Shown one piece after another: positions 47,082-57,400 of a DNA stretch of 64,000 nucleotides. The position numbers and the translations under genes were made by a program. Under the pieces are notes generated by a model. The model was not told the origin of the DNA and searched no databases. It saw only the letters and a program-made list of their open reading frames with translations. Where the stretch lies: the NCBI RefSeq assembly GCF_026625885.1, contig NZ_CP113068.1, forward strand, positions 3,100,001 through 3,164,000. Reading direction: 5' to 3'. This stretch comes from Roseateles sp. SL47 (GTDB lineage Bacteria; Pseudomonadota; Gammaproteobacteria; Burkholderiales; Burkholderiaceae_C). Within the stretch, counting starts at the first letter, position 1. Every line of letters starts with the position of its first letter.

Positions 47082-48686
47082 ATGCACGACAAAGTCCTCA
47101 TCCTCGACTTCGGCTCCCAGGTGACCCAGCTGATCGCACGTCGTGTGCGGGAAGCCCATGTCTTCTGCGAGATCCATCCCAACGACGTCAGCGACGATTT
47201 CATCCGCAGCTTTGCGCCCAAGGCCATCATTTTGTCGGGCAGCCATGCCTCGACCTATGAGGACCACGAACTGCGTGCGCCGCAGGCGGTGTGGGACCTG
47301 GGCGTGCCGGTGCTGGGCATCTGCTACGGGATGCAGACCATGGCGGTGCAACTGGGCGGCAAGGTGGAGTGGAGCGACCATCGTGAGTTCGGTTATGCCG
47401 AGGTGAGGGCCCATGGCCACACCAAGCTGCTGTCGGGCCTGCAGGACTTCGCCACGCCGGAAGGCCACGGCATGCTGAAGGTCTGGATGAGCCATGGCGA
47501 CAAGGTCACGGCTCTGCCGGACGGCTTCAAGCTGATGGCGTCCACGCCCAGCTGCCCCATCGCTGGCATGGCCAACGAAGACAAGGGCTACTACGCGGTG
47601 CAGTTCCACCCCGAGGTGACGCATACCCAGCAGGGCACGGCCTTGATCAACCGCTTTGTGCGGGACATCGCCGGCTGCAAGGGCGACTGGATCATGGGCA
47701 ACTACATCGAGGAAGCCGTCCAGAAGATCCGCGAGCAGGTGGGGGACGAAGAGGTGATCCTGGGGCTCTCCGGCGGCGTGGATTCGTCGGTGGCGGCGGC
47801 GCTGATTCACCGCGCCATTGGCGACCAACTGACCTGCGTGTTTGTGGACCACGGCCTGCTGCGCCTGAACGAAGGCGACCTGGTCATGGACATGTTTGCC
47901 GGCAAGCTGCACGCCAAGGTCATCCGTGTGGACGCGAGCGAGCTCTTCCTGGGGCAGTTGGCGGGCGTGACCGATCCGGAGCGCAAGCGCAAGATCATCG
48001 GCGGCCTGTTTGTGGACGTGTTCAAGGCTGAAGCGGAAAAGCTCAAGGCGAGTGGCAGCGGCCACAAGGGCGCAAGCTTCCTGGCCCAGGGCACGATCTA
48101 TCCGGATGTGGTGGAGAGTGGCGGGACCAAGACCAAAAAGGCCACCACCATCAAGAGCCACCACAACGTGGGCGGGTTGCCGGAGCAATTGGGCCTGAAG
48201 CTGCTGGAGCCGCTGCGCGAGTTGTTCAAGGATGAAGTGCGCGAACTGGGTGTGGCGCTCGGGTTGCCGCCAGAGATGGTCTACCGCCATCCGTTCCCGG
48301 GGCCGGGCCTGGGGGTGCGCATCCTGGGCGAAGTGAAGAAGGAATATGCGGACCTGCTGCGCCGGGCGGACGCCATCTTCGTTGAAGAGCTGCGCAACAC
48401 CCGCGATGAAGCGACCGGCAAGAGCTGGTATGAGCTGACCAGCCAGGCCTTCACCGTGTTCTTGCCGGTGAAGAGCGTGGGCGTGATGGGAGACGGGCGC
48501 ACGTATGACTACGTGGTGGCCTTGCGCGCCGTGCAGACCAGCGACTTCATGACGGCGGATTGGGCGGAACTGCCCTACAGCCTGCTCAAGCGTTGCTCGG
48601 GACGCATCATCAATGAGGTGCGTGGCATCAATCGCGTGACCTACGACGTGTCGAGCAAGCCGCCTGCGACGATTGAGTGGGAGTGA
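47082..48686 (+). CDS. guaA: GMP synthase (glutamine-hydrolysing)
   Basis: A 534-residue amidotransferase that converts XMP to GMP. The N-terminal GATase has [17 protein letters not shown], the nucleophile Cys in LGICYGMQ, and the His-Glu of [10 protein letters not shown]. The ATP-pyrophosphatase domain has the [12 protein letters not shown]-loop, and the C-terminal dimerisation domain has [11 protein letters not shown] and ends KPPATIEWE. Length is usual, with a modest insertion (about 340-370, [11 protein letters not shown]). Start ATG at 47082. Its transcript ends at the intrinsic terminator at 48733. Confidence 0.97.
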   Translation: MHDKVLILDFGSQVTQLIARRVREAHVFCEIHPNDVSDDFIRSFAPKAIILSGSHASTYEDHELRAPQAVWDLGVPVLGICYGMQTMAVQLGGKVEWSDHREFGYAEVRAHGHTKLLSGLQDFATPEGHGMLKVWMSHGDKVTALPDGFKLMASTPSCPIAGMANEDKGYYAVQFHPEVTHTQQGTALINRFVRDIAGCKGDWIMGNYIEEAVQKIREQVGDEEVILGLSGGVDSSVAAALIHRAIGDQLTCVFVDHGLLRLNEGDLVMDMFAGKLHAKVIRVDASELFLGQLAGVTDPERKRKIIGGLFVDVFKAEAEKLKASGSGHKGASFLAQGTIYPDVVESGGTKTKKATTIKSHHNVGGLPEQLGLKLLEPLRELFKDEVRELGVALGLPPEMVYRHPFPGPGLGVRILGEVKKEYADLLRRADAIFVEELRNTRDEATGKSWYELTSQAFTVFLPVKSVGVMGDGRTYDYVVALRAVQTSDFMTADWAELPYSLLKRCSGRIINEVRGINRVTYDVSSKPPATIEWE

Positions 48687-48732
48687 TCACGCGTCTGGCA
48701 TGAGCTGGCACGTGTTGGCTCAAAACGAACGT

Positions 48733-48757
48733 AAGCCCGCGTCACTGCGGGCTTTTT
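48733..48757 (+). terminator. Intrinsic terminator of guaA
   Basis: AAGCCCGC-gtcact-GCGGGCTT gives an 8-bp stem with 6-base loop, followed by TTTTT. A group IIC intron begins four bases after the T run. Confidence 0.9.
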
Positions 48758-48760
48758 CGT

Positions 48761-49245
48761 GTGCGCTCAGCATGAGCGCACTCTTGCGGGTGCAAGTCCC
48801 GCCGTAAGTTGATCACAGCGAACGAAGTGAAGCGCAACTGCATGAGGGTGACCGAGTGTGGGGAGGAAGCGTGGAGCGAAGCTGCGAGCCGATGGACAAG
48901 AACCGGATAGAAGGCGCTGCCGAGCAGGGTGAGCGGGCACGTAACCGCGAAGCTCTCGTGATCAAGGCGAGGCGGTGTAGATCCGGCGGTTGTGCAGTGA
49001 AAGAGTGCGTTCTTACCTGAGGAGACCTCGCCTCATGCCTGAAAGGGCGACGGCGCTGCCGGAGCGAGGAGTCAGCAGAGATCGTAGTAGCTGGGTAGCG
49101 GGGCCGCCAAGGCCAGCAGCGAGAGGCGAAGGACCGAACGAGAGTGAGTGACCGAGGACACGGGGATGTCAAAGGCCAAGCGTCAGATGCCGGAGTCATC
49201 CGGGCGTGCAGGCGTAGCGCACGGTGAAGCCGGGCGTGATCCTGC
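48761..49245 (+). mobile_element. Group IIC (bacterial class C) intron, 5' fragment
   Basis: Starts GTGCGCTCAGCATGAGCGC, the class C 5' end, followed by the domain I hairpin GGGTGCAAGTCCC and the long structured region typical of these introns (for example TCTTACCTGAGGAGA and GAGTCAGCAGAGATCGTAG). The beginning of the intron-encoded reverse transcriptase frame is visible from ATG 49166 (MSKAKRQMPESSGRAGV) and is lost after roughly 25 codons, where an IS66 tnpA fragment in the opposite direction begins. Domains V and VI are not found in the window. Insertion immediately behind a Rho-independent terminator is the known target choice of this intron class. Confidence 0.8.
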
Positions 49246-49510
49246 CAGCGACGAAGCCTGCGGCCTGTTGGCGCCGAGTCGCCTGCACCGGTTGTTCAGC
49301 AACCTGGGCGAGGTCGCGCGCCGGCGGCTTCATCTCGGCCTCGCGCACCCAGCGACGCAGCAGATTGGCGTTGACGCCGTGCGCCATCGCCACGGCCGCC
49401 ACCGACATGCCGGGTTGCATGCAACTGGCCACCGCGCGCGCCTTGAATTCGTCGCTATGCACACGCCGCCGCCGGCGTGGAACGGCCTGATTGTTAGGAA
49501 TAGTAGTCAC
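49240..49510 (-). pseudogene. IS66-family TnpA (orf1) fragment
   Basis: The frame starts at GTG 49510 (TTIPNNQAVPRRRRRVHSDEF) and gives the HTH protein of IS66/IS3-type elements: KARAVASCMQPGMSVAAVAMAHGVNANLLRRWVREAE. After QQAAGFVA the sequence turns into DNA shared with the group II intron side, so the end is chimeric. The following tnpB and tnpC genes that should lie to the left are absent. The exact join, near 49235-49255, is ambiguous. About 90 residues of true TnpA remain. Confidence 0.75.
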
Positions 49511-49537
49511 GTGTCCACCAAGGGTTATGGTGGACAC
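49511..49537. repeat. Perfect inverted repeat upstream of IS66 tnpA
   Basis: GTGTCCACC and GGTGGACAC (9 bp each) separated by nine bases, directly before the tnpA GTG. It could be an operator or RNA hairpin controlling tnpA translation. Confidence 0.7.
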
Positions 49538-49718
49538 GAGATGTAATGGATGCCTCCCTCCCCAAGGGGAATGAGACCGGAGCGCAGAGCTGAACAGCGC
49601 TGCTGTTCGTGGGAAGGCCGTTGTCGCGTGGACAAGGTGGACCCTCGAATGGATACGGCATCGAAGTGCCCAAGGCGTGATAGACCAAGGTCTTCACAAA
49701 CACCATTGAGAGTCCAAG

Positions 49719-50795
49719 ATGAATCGTAAGACAGGCATAGGTGCTGGAAAAATTATCGGCATGATCGACGGCCGGCAGGTCGTGGGTCTGGACATTGCCA
49801 AGAGCGTGTTCCAGCTGCACACCGTGGACATGGACAGCGGCGAGATCGTCAACGTCCAGCTCAAGCGCGCCAAGGTGCTGGGGTACTTCGTCAAAAAGGC
49901 GCCGTGCCTGATTGGCATCGAGGCCTGTGGCAGCGCGCACCACTGGGCGCGCAGGTTCAAGGCGCAGGGTCACGAAGTGCGGCTGATCCACGCCAAGGCC
50001 GTGCGGCCGTTCGTGGCCGGCAACAAGACCGATGCGACCGACGCGCGAGCGATCTGGCTGGCGGTCCAGCAGCCGGGAACGAAGTTTGTGGGCATGAAGA
50101 CGCTGGAGCAGCAAGCCACACTGGTGCTGCACCGGCAACGGGAACTGCTGCAGAAGATGAAGGTCATGCAGACCAATGCGCTGCGTGGTCTGCTGTACGA
50201 GTTCGGCTCGACCTTTGCCCGAGGCAAGAACGCGCTATTCAGCGAGATCGAAGCGGCCCTGGAGGCACTAGTCACCGACATCCCACAGTACGTGGCCGAC
50301 AGCCTGCGCGAGCAGGTGCAGCGGATCAAGCAACTGGCCACGGACATCAAGGCGATCGAAGTGCGGCTCGCGCAGCGGCTGCGCGTGGACGAGGACATGA
50401 AGCGCGTGGCCAAGATTCCCGGTGTGGGCCTGCTCACGGCCACGGCGGCGATTGCCACGATGGGCGAAGCGCAGGCCTTCAAGTCGGGGCGGGAGTTCTG
50501 CGCCTGGCTGGGCCTGGTGCCCAAACAGAGTGGCACGGGTGGCAAAGTCAAGCTGCTGGGCATCTCCAAGCGGGGCGACAGCTATTTGCGAACGCTACTG
50601 ATCCACGGCGCCCGCTCGGTGCTTATGCATGCCAAGGCGCCAGAGCCGTGGCTGGAGCAGATCAAGGCCAGGCGACCGGCCAACGTGGTGATCGTGGCGC
50701 AGGCGGCCAAGATGGCCCGCACCGTCTGGGCGGTCGTGGCCAAGCAGCAGGACTATCAACGGGGCTACAAGAGCGTCAGGCCGCAAGCGGTCTGA
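49719..50795 (+). CDS. IS110-family transposase, IS1111-type
   Basis: A 358-residue DEDD recombinase. The N-terminal RuvC-like domain has VVGLDIAKSVFQLH (first Asp), LIGIEACGSAHHWAR (Glu) and VAGNKTDATDARAIW (two Asp). The C-terminal Tnp domain has KIPGVGLLTATAAIA and SKRGDSYLRTLLIHGARSVL, with the serine thought to attack DNA. The wording of the last motif is that of the IS1111 subgroup. The frame is complete. Such elements are guided by a bridge RNA from a non-coding end, for IS1111 reported to be the 3' end. Ends of the element could not be fixed by eye. Confidence 0.9.
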   Translation: MNRKTGIGAGKIIGMIDGRQVVGLDIAKSVFQLHTVDMDSGEIVNVQLKRAKVLGYFVKKAPCLIGIEACGSAHHWARRFKAQGHEVRLIHAKAVRPFVAGNKTDATDARAIWLAVQQPGTKFVGMKTLEQQATLVLHRQRELLQKMKVMQTNALRGLLYEFGSTFARGKNALFSEIEAALEALVTDIPQYVADSLREQVQRIKQLATDIKAIEVRLAQRLRVDEDMKRVAKIPGVGLLTATAAIATMGEAQAFKSGREFCAWLGLVPKQSGTGGKVKLLGISKRGDSYLRTLLIHGARSVLMHAKAPEPWLEQIKARRPANVVIVAQAAKMARTVWAVVAKQQDYQRGYKSVRPQAV

Positions 50796-51891
50796 ACGCG
50801 ATAGCTCACAACATCGACCCACCCGAAGATAGGGTATTGCAAGCCTTTGAAGGCGATCAGGCAGCACGAAGCAAAGTGATGTGAAACAGGTCAGACCGAG
50901 ACAAGAAAAGCCTGAATAGGAGCAAGGACCTTGCAGTCCGTGCACGAGATGAGGCCCTTGTCAGCGGATTACATCAGGGCCAGTGGGCCAGCCGAGGCAA
51001 CTCGGCATACCACGATCAAGGCCGGATACAAGGCAGCAGCCGACTTCTTCACAGCACGATGCGGGTTAATGCCTATCGCCGGGAGGCATCCATACAAGGC
51101 TCCTATGCTTCGGCCCGGGGTTCAAGATGGGGTGGCTGGACGCTCACTGAACTTCTCCTTCTTCCGCTGCCGAGCAGCGTTCCGTACACGGTCCAGCCCC
51201 GGTGACACGCTATCGCGGCTCTGCGTCCGTCGCGTGCGTGGATGTCCCGTGTTTCCCTTGGTCCCGGCCCTTTGCTCGACCCACTCCGCAGCCGGGTGTC
51301 CGGCCTTGTTCGTGGGCGTCTTCGCTCGTATGGCCGAGTCTGACTTCTCCAGCCCGTGCATCATCGGCTTCGGCTCCTCGCCTTCCCGATGCGGACCGTC
51401 AGCCGGCAGTAGCACCGACGGCCAGGCTGGAGATCTCCCGGTTCCCGCGCAAGGAGCGTATGCACATGCCAGGTTCTACGACCACGCCGGGTCAAACGAG
51501 CGCTTGCGATGACGCGCTTGTTTGTGTTGCCTTCCGCATTGTCGACAGCGTCAGCACCCGGGATATCAATACTATCGCGGCTCAATGGCTGGCCTATGCG
51601 TTCCCCTACCGACGCTTCGCCGACACCCTCACGGATGCCTGCGCACGGCTCGGGGCCAAATGTAGTTCGCTATTCCTTCATTGCAGCGGACTTCCACCGC
51701 CTACTCCTTGCCGGTCTCCCGGCGCACCGACAACTATTCTGACGCAGGGGGGGGGCCTGCTGGCCTCCTATCGAGGCCTTTTCAAGCAGTGCTCCAGCCC
51801 ATTCGTTACCTCCTGGACCGCTCCTTGTGCTTCCGGCCGGAGCGAGAGTTGGCCGGGTCGGACTGGGCTCGGCCGAAACCTCGCCTTCACC
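50796..51891 (+). other. Long non-coding flank of the IS110 element
   Basis: About 1.1 kb with no credible gene; the open frames here have no domain-like pattern and shift repeatedly. It contains RNA-like features, such as GCCGAG-gcaa-CTCGGC (50993-51008, a six-base-pair stem with a GNRA loop) and a longer pairing around 51079-51120. The proximal 150-300 bases are where an IS1111-type bridge RNA would be expected. The distal part resembles mobile-element relic sequence but I could not name it. Confidence 0.45.
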
Positions 51892-52164
51892 GACGGATCA
51901 ACCGTGCCTTTACAAGGCACACACAACAACCACCTGGAGCGGCAGATCAAGCCCTGGGCCATGGGCCGCAAAGCATGGCAGCTCGTGGGCAGCGAGCTCG
52001 CCGGTCAACGTGCCGCCATCATCATGAGCCTGGTGCAGTCCGCGCGGCTGAACGGGCACGACCCGTGGGCCTACCTGCGCGACGTGTTGGAGCGGCTGCC
52101 GACTCTGCCCAACACGAGGCTCGAAGAGCTGCTGCCTCACCGCTGGACACCCCCGCAGACTTGA
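51892..52164 (+). pseudogene. IS66-family transposase (TnpC) C-terminal fragment
   Basis: The last 90 codons of an IS66 DDE transposase: HNNHLERQIKPWAMGRKAW, ELAGQRAAIIMSLVQSARLNGHDPWAYLRDVLERLPT and EELLPHRW, the standard IS66 end. It includes the final catalytic-region Glu (NNHLE). The upstream part of the frame is unrelated. It points in the opposite direction to the tnpA fragment at 49240, so the two are probably from different insertions. Confidence 0.85.
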
Positions 52165-52180
52165 ATAACTGACAGTCGTC

Positions 52181-52255
52181 AAGGTGGCTTGGCGGGACCC
52201 TCACGTTTGAAACGCTGTCCGCGTTCAGCCTGAGGTGGCTCGGCAAGACGCTCAC
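52181..52255 (+). repeat. IS21-type terminal-repeat relic
   Basis: Bases 52207-52230 are an exact reverse-complement match to the subterminal repeat of the IS21 element at 38014-38037. Two diverged 24-bp repeats (AGGTGGCT-type, 52181-52204 and 52231-52255) flank it. No istA or istB remains, so this is a solo end of an older or related IS21 copy. Confidence 0.8.
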
Positions 52256-52327
52256 CATGCGGCTTCCAGACGCGCCACTCCATAGGGCTTGAGCAGGCTG
52301 AGCACGCCCAGTGCGGCCCGTAGCAGC

Positions 52328-52468
52328 GCGATCTCCGAGCTGGACAGCGTTGCCCAGCAGAACGCAGCGCTGGACGAGGAATGGACCGCCTCTGCCGTGA
52401 GCCTGCGGCAGGTCGCGATGGAGCAAACCCGCAACGTCGAGGCCTTCAGCCTGGGGCGTGACGCCTGA
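52328..52468 (+). pseudogene. Chemoreceptor (MCP) C-terminal remnant
   Basis: A 46-codon stretch reading AISELDSVAQQNAALDEEWT... and ending VEAFSLGRDA before TGA. It is the end of an MCP signalling domain (the intact MCP at 32487 has [16 protein letters not shown] at the same place). The usual ESAAAAESL is changed to EWTASAVSL, showing decay, and everything upstream has been replaced by the IS21 relic. Confidence 0.75.
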
Positions 52469-52661
52469 TCGGCTGACCAGCCACGGTCAGCCCCGGCGCG
52501 GGCTCTGTCGCAGTAAGCGCCGCTAACAAAGATCTGGCAATGTGCGACGACAGATGACGCGACAGGCCAAGCTCAACAGCGCTACTGGCTGCAATCTCTA
52601 TCTACCAGCCGGGACCAGCGCTCCGGGTGGCAGGAAGAATCCAAGCGGATCAACCAGCTGC

Positions 52662-53141
52662 TCAGATGGCGTAGTTCAGAGGCAGAGCCGTGGTGCACTT
52701 GATCTGTTCCATGGCGAAGCTGGAACTGACGTCGAACAGGTCATTTCCCGCTATCAACCGCTTGTACACACCGTCGTAGGCCTGGATGTCCGGCACTACC
52801 ACGCGCAGCAGGTAATCGATGTCACCGCTCATCCTGTAGAACTCGACCACCTCCGGAATTGCCTCACAGGTAGCGCGAAAGCGCTCGAACCATGTTTGGG
52901 TGTGTACCGAGGTCTTGATGTTGACGATCACCGTTACGCCAACATTGACGCTGGCTGCGTCCACTAGCGCCACCTGTGCGGTGATCACGCCTTCGTCCTT
53001 CAGACGCTGCAGACGGCGCCAGCACGGCGTGTTGGACAGCCCGACAGCCTCCGCTAGTTGGGCCAGTGGCGTCGTGGCGTCACGCTGGACGATCTCAAGC
53101 AATTTGCAGTCGATCGCGTCGAGGGGGGCGGGTCTTTTCAC
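52662..53141 (-). CDS. Lrp/AsnC-family regulator, DecR-like
   Basis: A roughly 159-residue regulator. HTH: LDAIDCKLLEIVQRDATTPLAQ, then AVGLSNTPCWRRLQRLKDEGVI; RAM domain: VNIKTSVHTQTWFERF, EVVEFYRMSGDIDYLLRV, YDGVYKRLI and the C-terminal SSFAMEQIKCTTALPL. From memory these segments are very close to E. coli DecR (YbaO), an Lrp-family activator of cysteine-detoxification genes. GTG 53141 is taken as start because the conserved domain begins there; a TTG at 53171 is possible. It is the nearest regulator to the receptor-protease-desulfurase cluster, and a cysteine sensor would suit that cluster. Confidence 0.85.
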   Translation of the reverse strand: MKRPAPLDAIDCKLLEIVQRDATTPLAQLAEAVGLSNTPCWRRLQRLKDEGVITAQVALVDAASVNVGVTVIVNIKTSVHTQTWFERFRATCEAIPEVVEFYRMSGDIDYLLRVVVPDIQAYDGVYKRLIAGNDLFDVSSSFAMEQIKCTTALPLNYAI

Positions 53142-53171
53142 GGTGGATGACGTCTGTCTATGACCTAGCAA

Positions 53172-54455
53172 TTATGCGCTGCTGATTTGGCAGAAGGGGC
53201 AATCGATGCTCAAAGATCAGGGACCCATGGAATTCATTTCTCCTGCTCGTGCTTCACACGTGTCCGTTGAGAAACCGTTTCCAGCGCCTTTTCTCGACAA
53301 TGCCCTGCATGCAAATCCAAGTTGACGATCGTGTGACAACCGCCGCGCTGCTGCGAGCGCCGGCGGTTGCTTGGCGGTTGCTGTGCATGGTCGCTGCTGT
53401 CATGGCGCTCGTCGCGAACTCGATCAATGGCATCTGTTCAGCACTGCGCTTGGCGTGGGCAGCGTTGCAGCAAGGTCAGGTACCGGTCGGTGAACATGGT
53501 CATGCCGACTCCGAGGCTCTGCTTCATACCCCTGGGTTGCAGCAATTGACCGACTTTGCCTCTCATGACGCACCAGTGCTACCCCGCAAAGCGCAGGCCA
53601 GGGATGTGGTCCGGGTGCAGGGCAGCTTTGCAGAACATCAATGGCTGGCAGTGGAGTCTCTCGATTTGCCGCGTGAAGGCCGACAGTCATCGAACAACGC
53701 CGACTCCGAAGCGGTGCATCCGGATGAGCGAGATGCGCGATATGCACACGAACTGTGCCGTGGTGCGCAATGCCGCAATATGTGCTCACACATGCATCAA
53801 TGTGGTGCATTCAGCCTGGGGCTTATCGGCTTCTTGAGCAGCAACGGTAGCTGTGGATCGTCGGCGCATCAGTGCCGGTCCGCTGGAGTCTCGCGCAGGC
53901 GTCGTGCTTGGCAAGTGCTCCGTAACTGGCTGCATGCAATATCGCTGCGCTGGCGGCGATCCAATATGGCTGCTATGTCGCGCGCAGTTATGCGGACCGG
54001 GTAATACGCGACATTCTGATTTGATAACTTGCCAGTTGCCAACTTTGTTGCTGGCAATGTGCGTGCGCGCCTCAAATATTCGCAAATGCAGTTCGTGTAA
54101 TTGATTTCTTGTAAACGTACTTTGGCATAGGACTTGCTAAATTATCTTTTGCCAACGTATCAAGGTCATACATGCCTCGGCATGAAAGCGGGTGTCGCCC
54201 GCGAAAGGCCTTGTGCTCTTGCATGAATGAGCTGGCAGTTCCAAGTGTTACGTTGGTGGCGATGAGAGCAGATCGCTGGAGTCATTCCTCTGCGGCGGGT
54301 GAATGGACAAAGCCTCCCAATTTCCATCGGGGGTGATTCCTCTTTAAAAAGCTGCTGCAGCCTTAAGTGCTGAGAGGTTTGGCGCTGGCGAGAGTTGGAT
54401 TCGGGTCTTAATCATATGTTGCGCAACAGATGCGCGAAACGTATTGAGGAATACT
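53172..54455. other. A/T-richer intergenic region upstream of the TonB receptor
   Basis: Nearly 1.3 kb between divergent genes. Open frames on either strand (for example 53249-54004) have no domain pattern and look like decayed coding DNA. From about 54000 the sequence is visibly A/T-rich. It holds a sigma-54-type promoter at 54123-54138 and then a roughly 300-nt leader containing the hairpin GCGGG-tgtcg-CCCGC. Confidence 0.55.
54123..54138 (+). promoter_or_regulatory. Sigma-54 (-24/-12) promoter candidate for the receptor gene
   Basis: TGGCATAGGACTTGCT matches TGGCAC-N5-TTGCW at every consensus base but one, with the required 10 bases between the invariant GG and GC. Transcription would start near 54150, giving a leader of about 300 nt. 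Confidence 0.6.
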
Positions 54456-57400
54456 ATGCTAAGAAACAAGAGCTATCTGGCAAATACGACGGTTGCCATG
54501 GGAATATCGGTCCTCACTTTGAATGCGCTAACTGCTCACGCCCAAGGCGACGACGGTAAGGCGTTTGCAGTGAAGGCCGCCGCTAAAGAGGGCAAGGACG
54601 AAGAGGCTGAGAAACGCCCTGCCAAAGCGGCTAAAGAGGCCAAGGACGAAGAGGCCGCGAAACGCCCTGCCAAAGCGGTTCCGGCCGATGAACAGGGCAA
54701 GAGCGAGGAGGCTAGACAGCGGCCGCCCACGCCAGTCAAGGCCAACGAGCCGACCAACGTGCTTGACACCATGGTTGTGACCGGCAGCCGCCTGAAAACA
54801 ACCACCTTCAATTCACCCTCGTCCATTCAAGTCATCACCGCCGAGGACATGAGGCTTCTGGGGCAGACGAGTATTGCCAGCGTTCTCCAGAATTCAACTG
54901 CAGCGGCCAATGCCAAGCAAATTGACGGTAACTATGGGGCCTACACGGTGGAAGGCGGTGGCGGGATCAATACAGTGTCCCTGCGTGGAGCCGGTGCGCT
55001 TCGCACGCTTGTGCTGGTCAACGGACACCGCGTCGGTCCGGCCGGTGTCCAGGGCCGGGTCGGTCCGGTCGACTTGAACACGATTCCAAGCTCGCTCATC
55101 GAGCGGGCGGAAATTCTCAAGGATGGCGCTTCATCCTTGTATGGGTCAGACGCCTTGGCGGGCGTGATTAACCTGATCACCAAGAAGAATTACCAAGGCG
55201 GCACAGTCAGCATCACTGAAAGCTTGCCGGTGCACGGAGGGGGGCGCAGCGACAATATAAGCCTCAGCCAGAGCATCGTCCGTGATCGATGGTATGGCTC
55301 GTTAGGTCTCGATTACTCGAATCAAGAGGCGCTGAATTTGGGAGACCGCGACTGGTCCAGGTGTCAGAATCCCTATGTTTATTATGACGACGGCACACGC
55401 GCCGACTTAATCGACCCGAAGACCGGAACTTACAGATGCAACACTTTGGGCACCGGCTATATGTCGGTGGGCAGCGCCGTATATGTTCCGGATGCAAGCG
55501 CAACGGTGGGCGGCGGAATAACAGGCAAGGACCTCGACGGGCTCCATCGCGTCCGCTACAGCTTCCCAACCAGCGACTCCGATTATGTTAACAAGCAGAG
55601 GCAAACAAGGGCTGAGGTCCCTGCTTATAGCCCCAGATTTGCGAATACAAACATGATTTCGCCGTCGAGAAAGTTAAGCCTTTCTGTATCGGGTGGATAC
55701 AAACTGAAAGACGAGCTGGAGATATACACCGACTTGTTGTTGAATCAACGAAAATCCGGTAACACCCAATGGGTTGACCTGTTCCCCACCGTTGACAAGA
55801 CGAATCCCAACAATATTTCGGTTGCCGGCAATACACTGGGCCTCACACCAGCGAACGCCTACTCCGTGGTGGCAATTCCGCAAATCACAAGGCAGCAGGT
55901 CGACTACACGCGGGGGATGATCGGGATCAAGGGCAGTCTGCCAGATGTCGGCTCGCTGAAGAACTGGGATTGGGACCTTGCGGCACAGTTTTCTCATTCG
56001 AGTGGCACCTACGGCACAAGCTTTGTTTACAGCGACCGGGTGGCGGCGACCACCGCTGCCGGCACGGTTTGCGATACCAGCAAGTTGATCTCGGCGACCA
56101 GTTGCCCGACTGGTGGAGTGCAATGGTTCCGCCCGAGCACGGTGACGGACGGGGTGTTCAGCAACGAGGAAGCGGCATTTTTGTTCGGCTATGAAGATGG
56201 GCGCACAACGTATGATCAAAAATACATTGAGGCCAATTTCCATGGAGACCTTTTCCCGCTGCCCGCTGGGATGCTCCAAGGCGCTTTCGGCCTTCAATTG
56301 CGAAAAGAATCTCTGAACGACCAACCCGGCGCGCAAGCCAAGGCCAAAAACTATTGGAACACCTCCACGGTGGGTGCCACAAAGGGCGACGATACGATCA
56401 CGGAGCTATACGGCGAACTGAGTGTTCCGCTTGTCAGGAACGCATTCTTGGCCAAGTCCCTCGAAGTGGATCTGTCGTCGAGGTTATCGCGCTATGAGAC
56501 CTACGGATCCAGCACCACATACAAATTAGGGCAGAACTGGGCGTTGAGCGATGCGTTTCGTATCCGCGGAACGCAGGGTACGTCATTCCGGGCTCCTGGC
56601 CTTTACGAGCACTTTTTGGCCGGCACAGAAAGCTATTGGCAGCAAAGCATCGATCCGTGCTATCAGCTACTGCAGGGATCGCTTTCAGCGCCATCGGCGA
56701 ATCTCGTCGCAAATTGCGCAAAAGTGGCGCTTCCCAGTGACTATACGGGCGGATCATCGGCAGCGGTTGTTAGCGGCGGCAACGGTTCGACACTCAAGGC
56801 TGAAACGGCCCTTAACAGAACGATTGGTGCGATTTGGACGCCGTCCTTCATGCCACTGATGGTCTCTGTCGACTATTACGATATGAGGATTCGCAATCAA
56901 ATTGCTGCCTATGGGCCGGCGAATATTCTCAGTCGATGCCTGAACTCGGAGAATATGTCTTCGCCGTTTTGTAGTCTGTTCAATCGTGCGACATCCACGA
57001 CGGGTAGTTACGTTGCAGGCAACATAACTTATGTCGACGACAGCTACCAGAACGTCGCTGAGCAGCGGCAACGCGGCGTTGATTTGTCGTTTTCGGTCGA
57101 TCAGAAGATGTTTGGCGGGACGTTCACTTTCAGTAGCGACAATACTTGGGTTCGCAAATGGACCTACCAGCTGGTGAGTAATGTAGCCCCCTCCAACCTG
57201 CTGGGAAGAATTGGTTACCCAAAGTACAACGGGAAACTTAACTTCCGTTATCAGAGGGGGGATTACACCGTGAACTGGGGGGTCGATATGGTGGGCCCCG
57301 CGTCAAATTATAGTGATCTGGGTGGGGACACGACGGCGAATTACTCCAGTACCGGCGTCACAGTTCACAATATCGTCAGCGTGCCGTTCTACAGCAATCA

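Noticed and set aside
50931..51512. Possible gene downstream of the IS110 transposase
   Set aside because: The frame is Cys/Pro/Ser-rich with no pattern; other frames are equally open, as expected for GC-rich non-coding sequence.
53249..54004. Possible 251-residue gene upstream of the TonB receptor
   Set aside because: No domain, no ribosome site, and a mixed composition; fragments on the opposite strand are equally gene-like. Treated as decayed or non-coding DNA.
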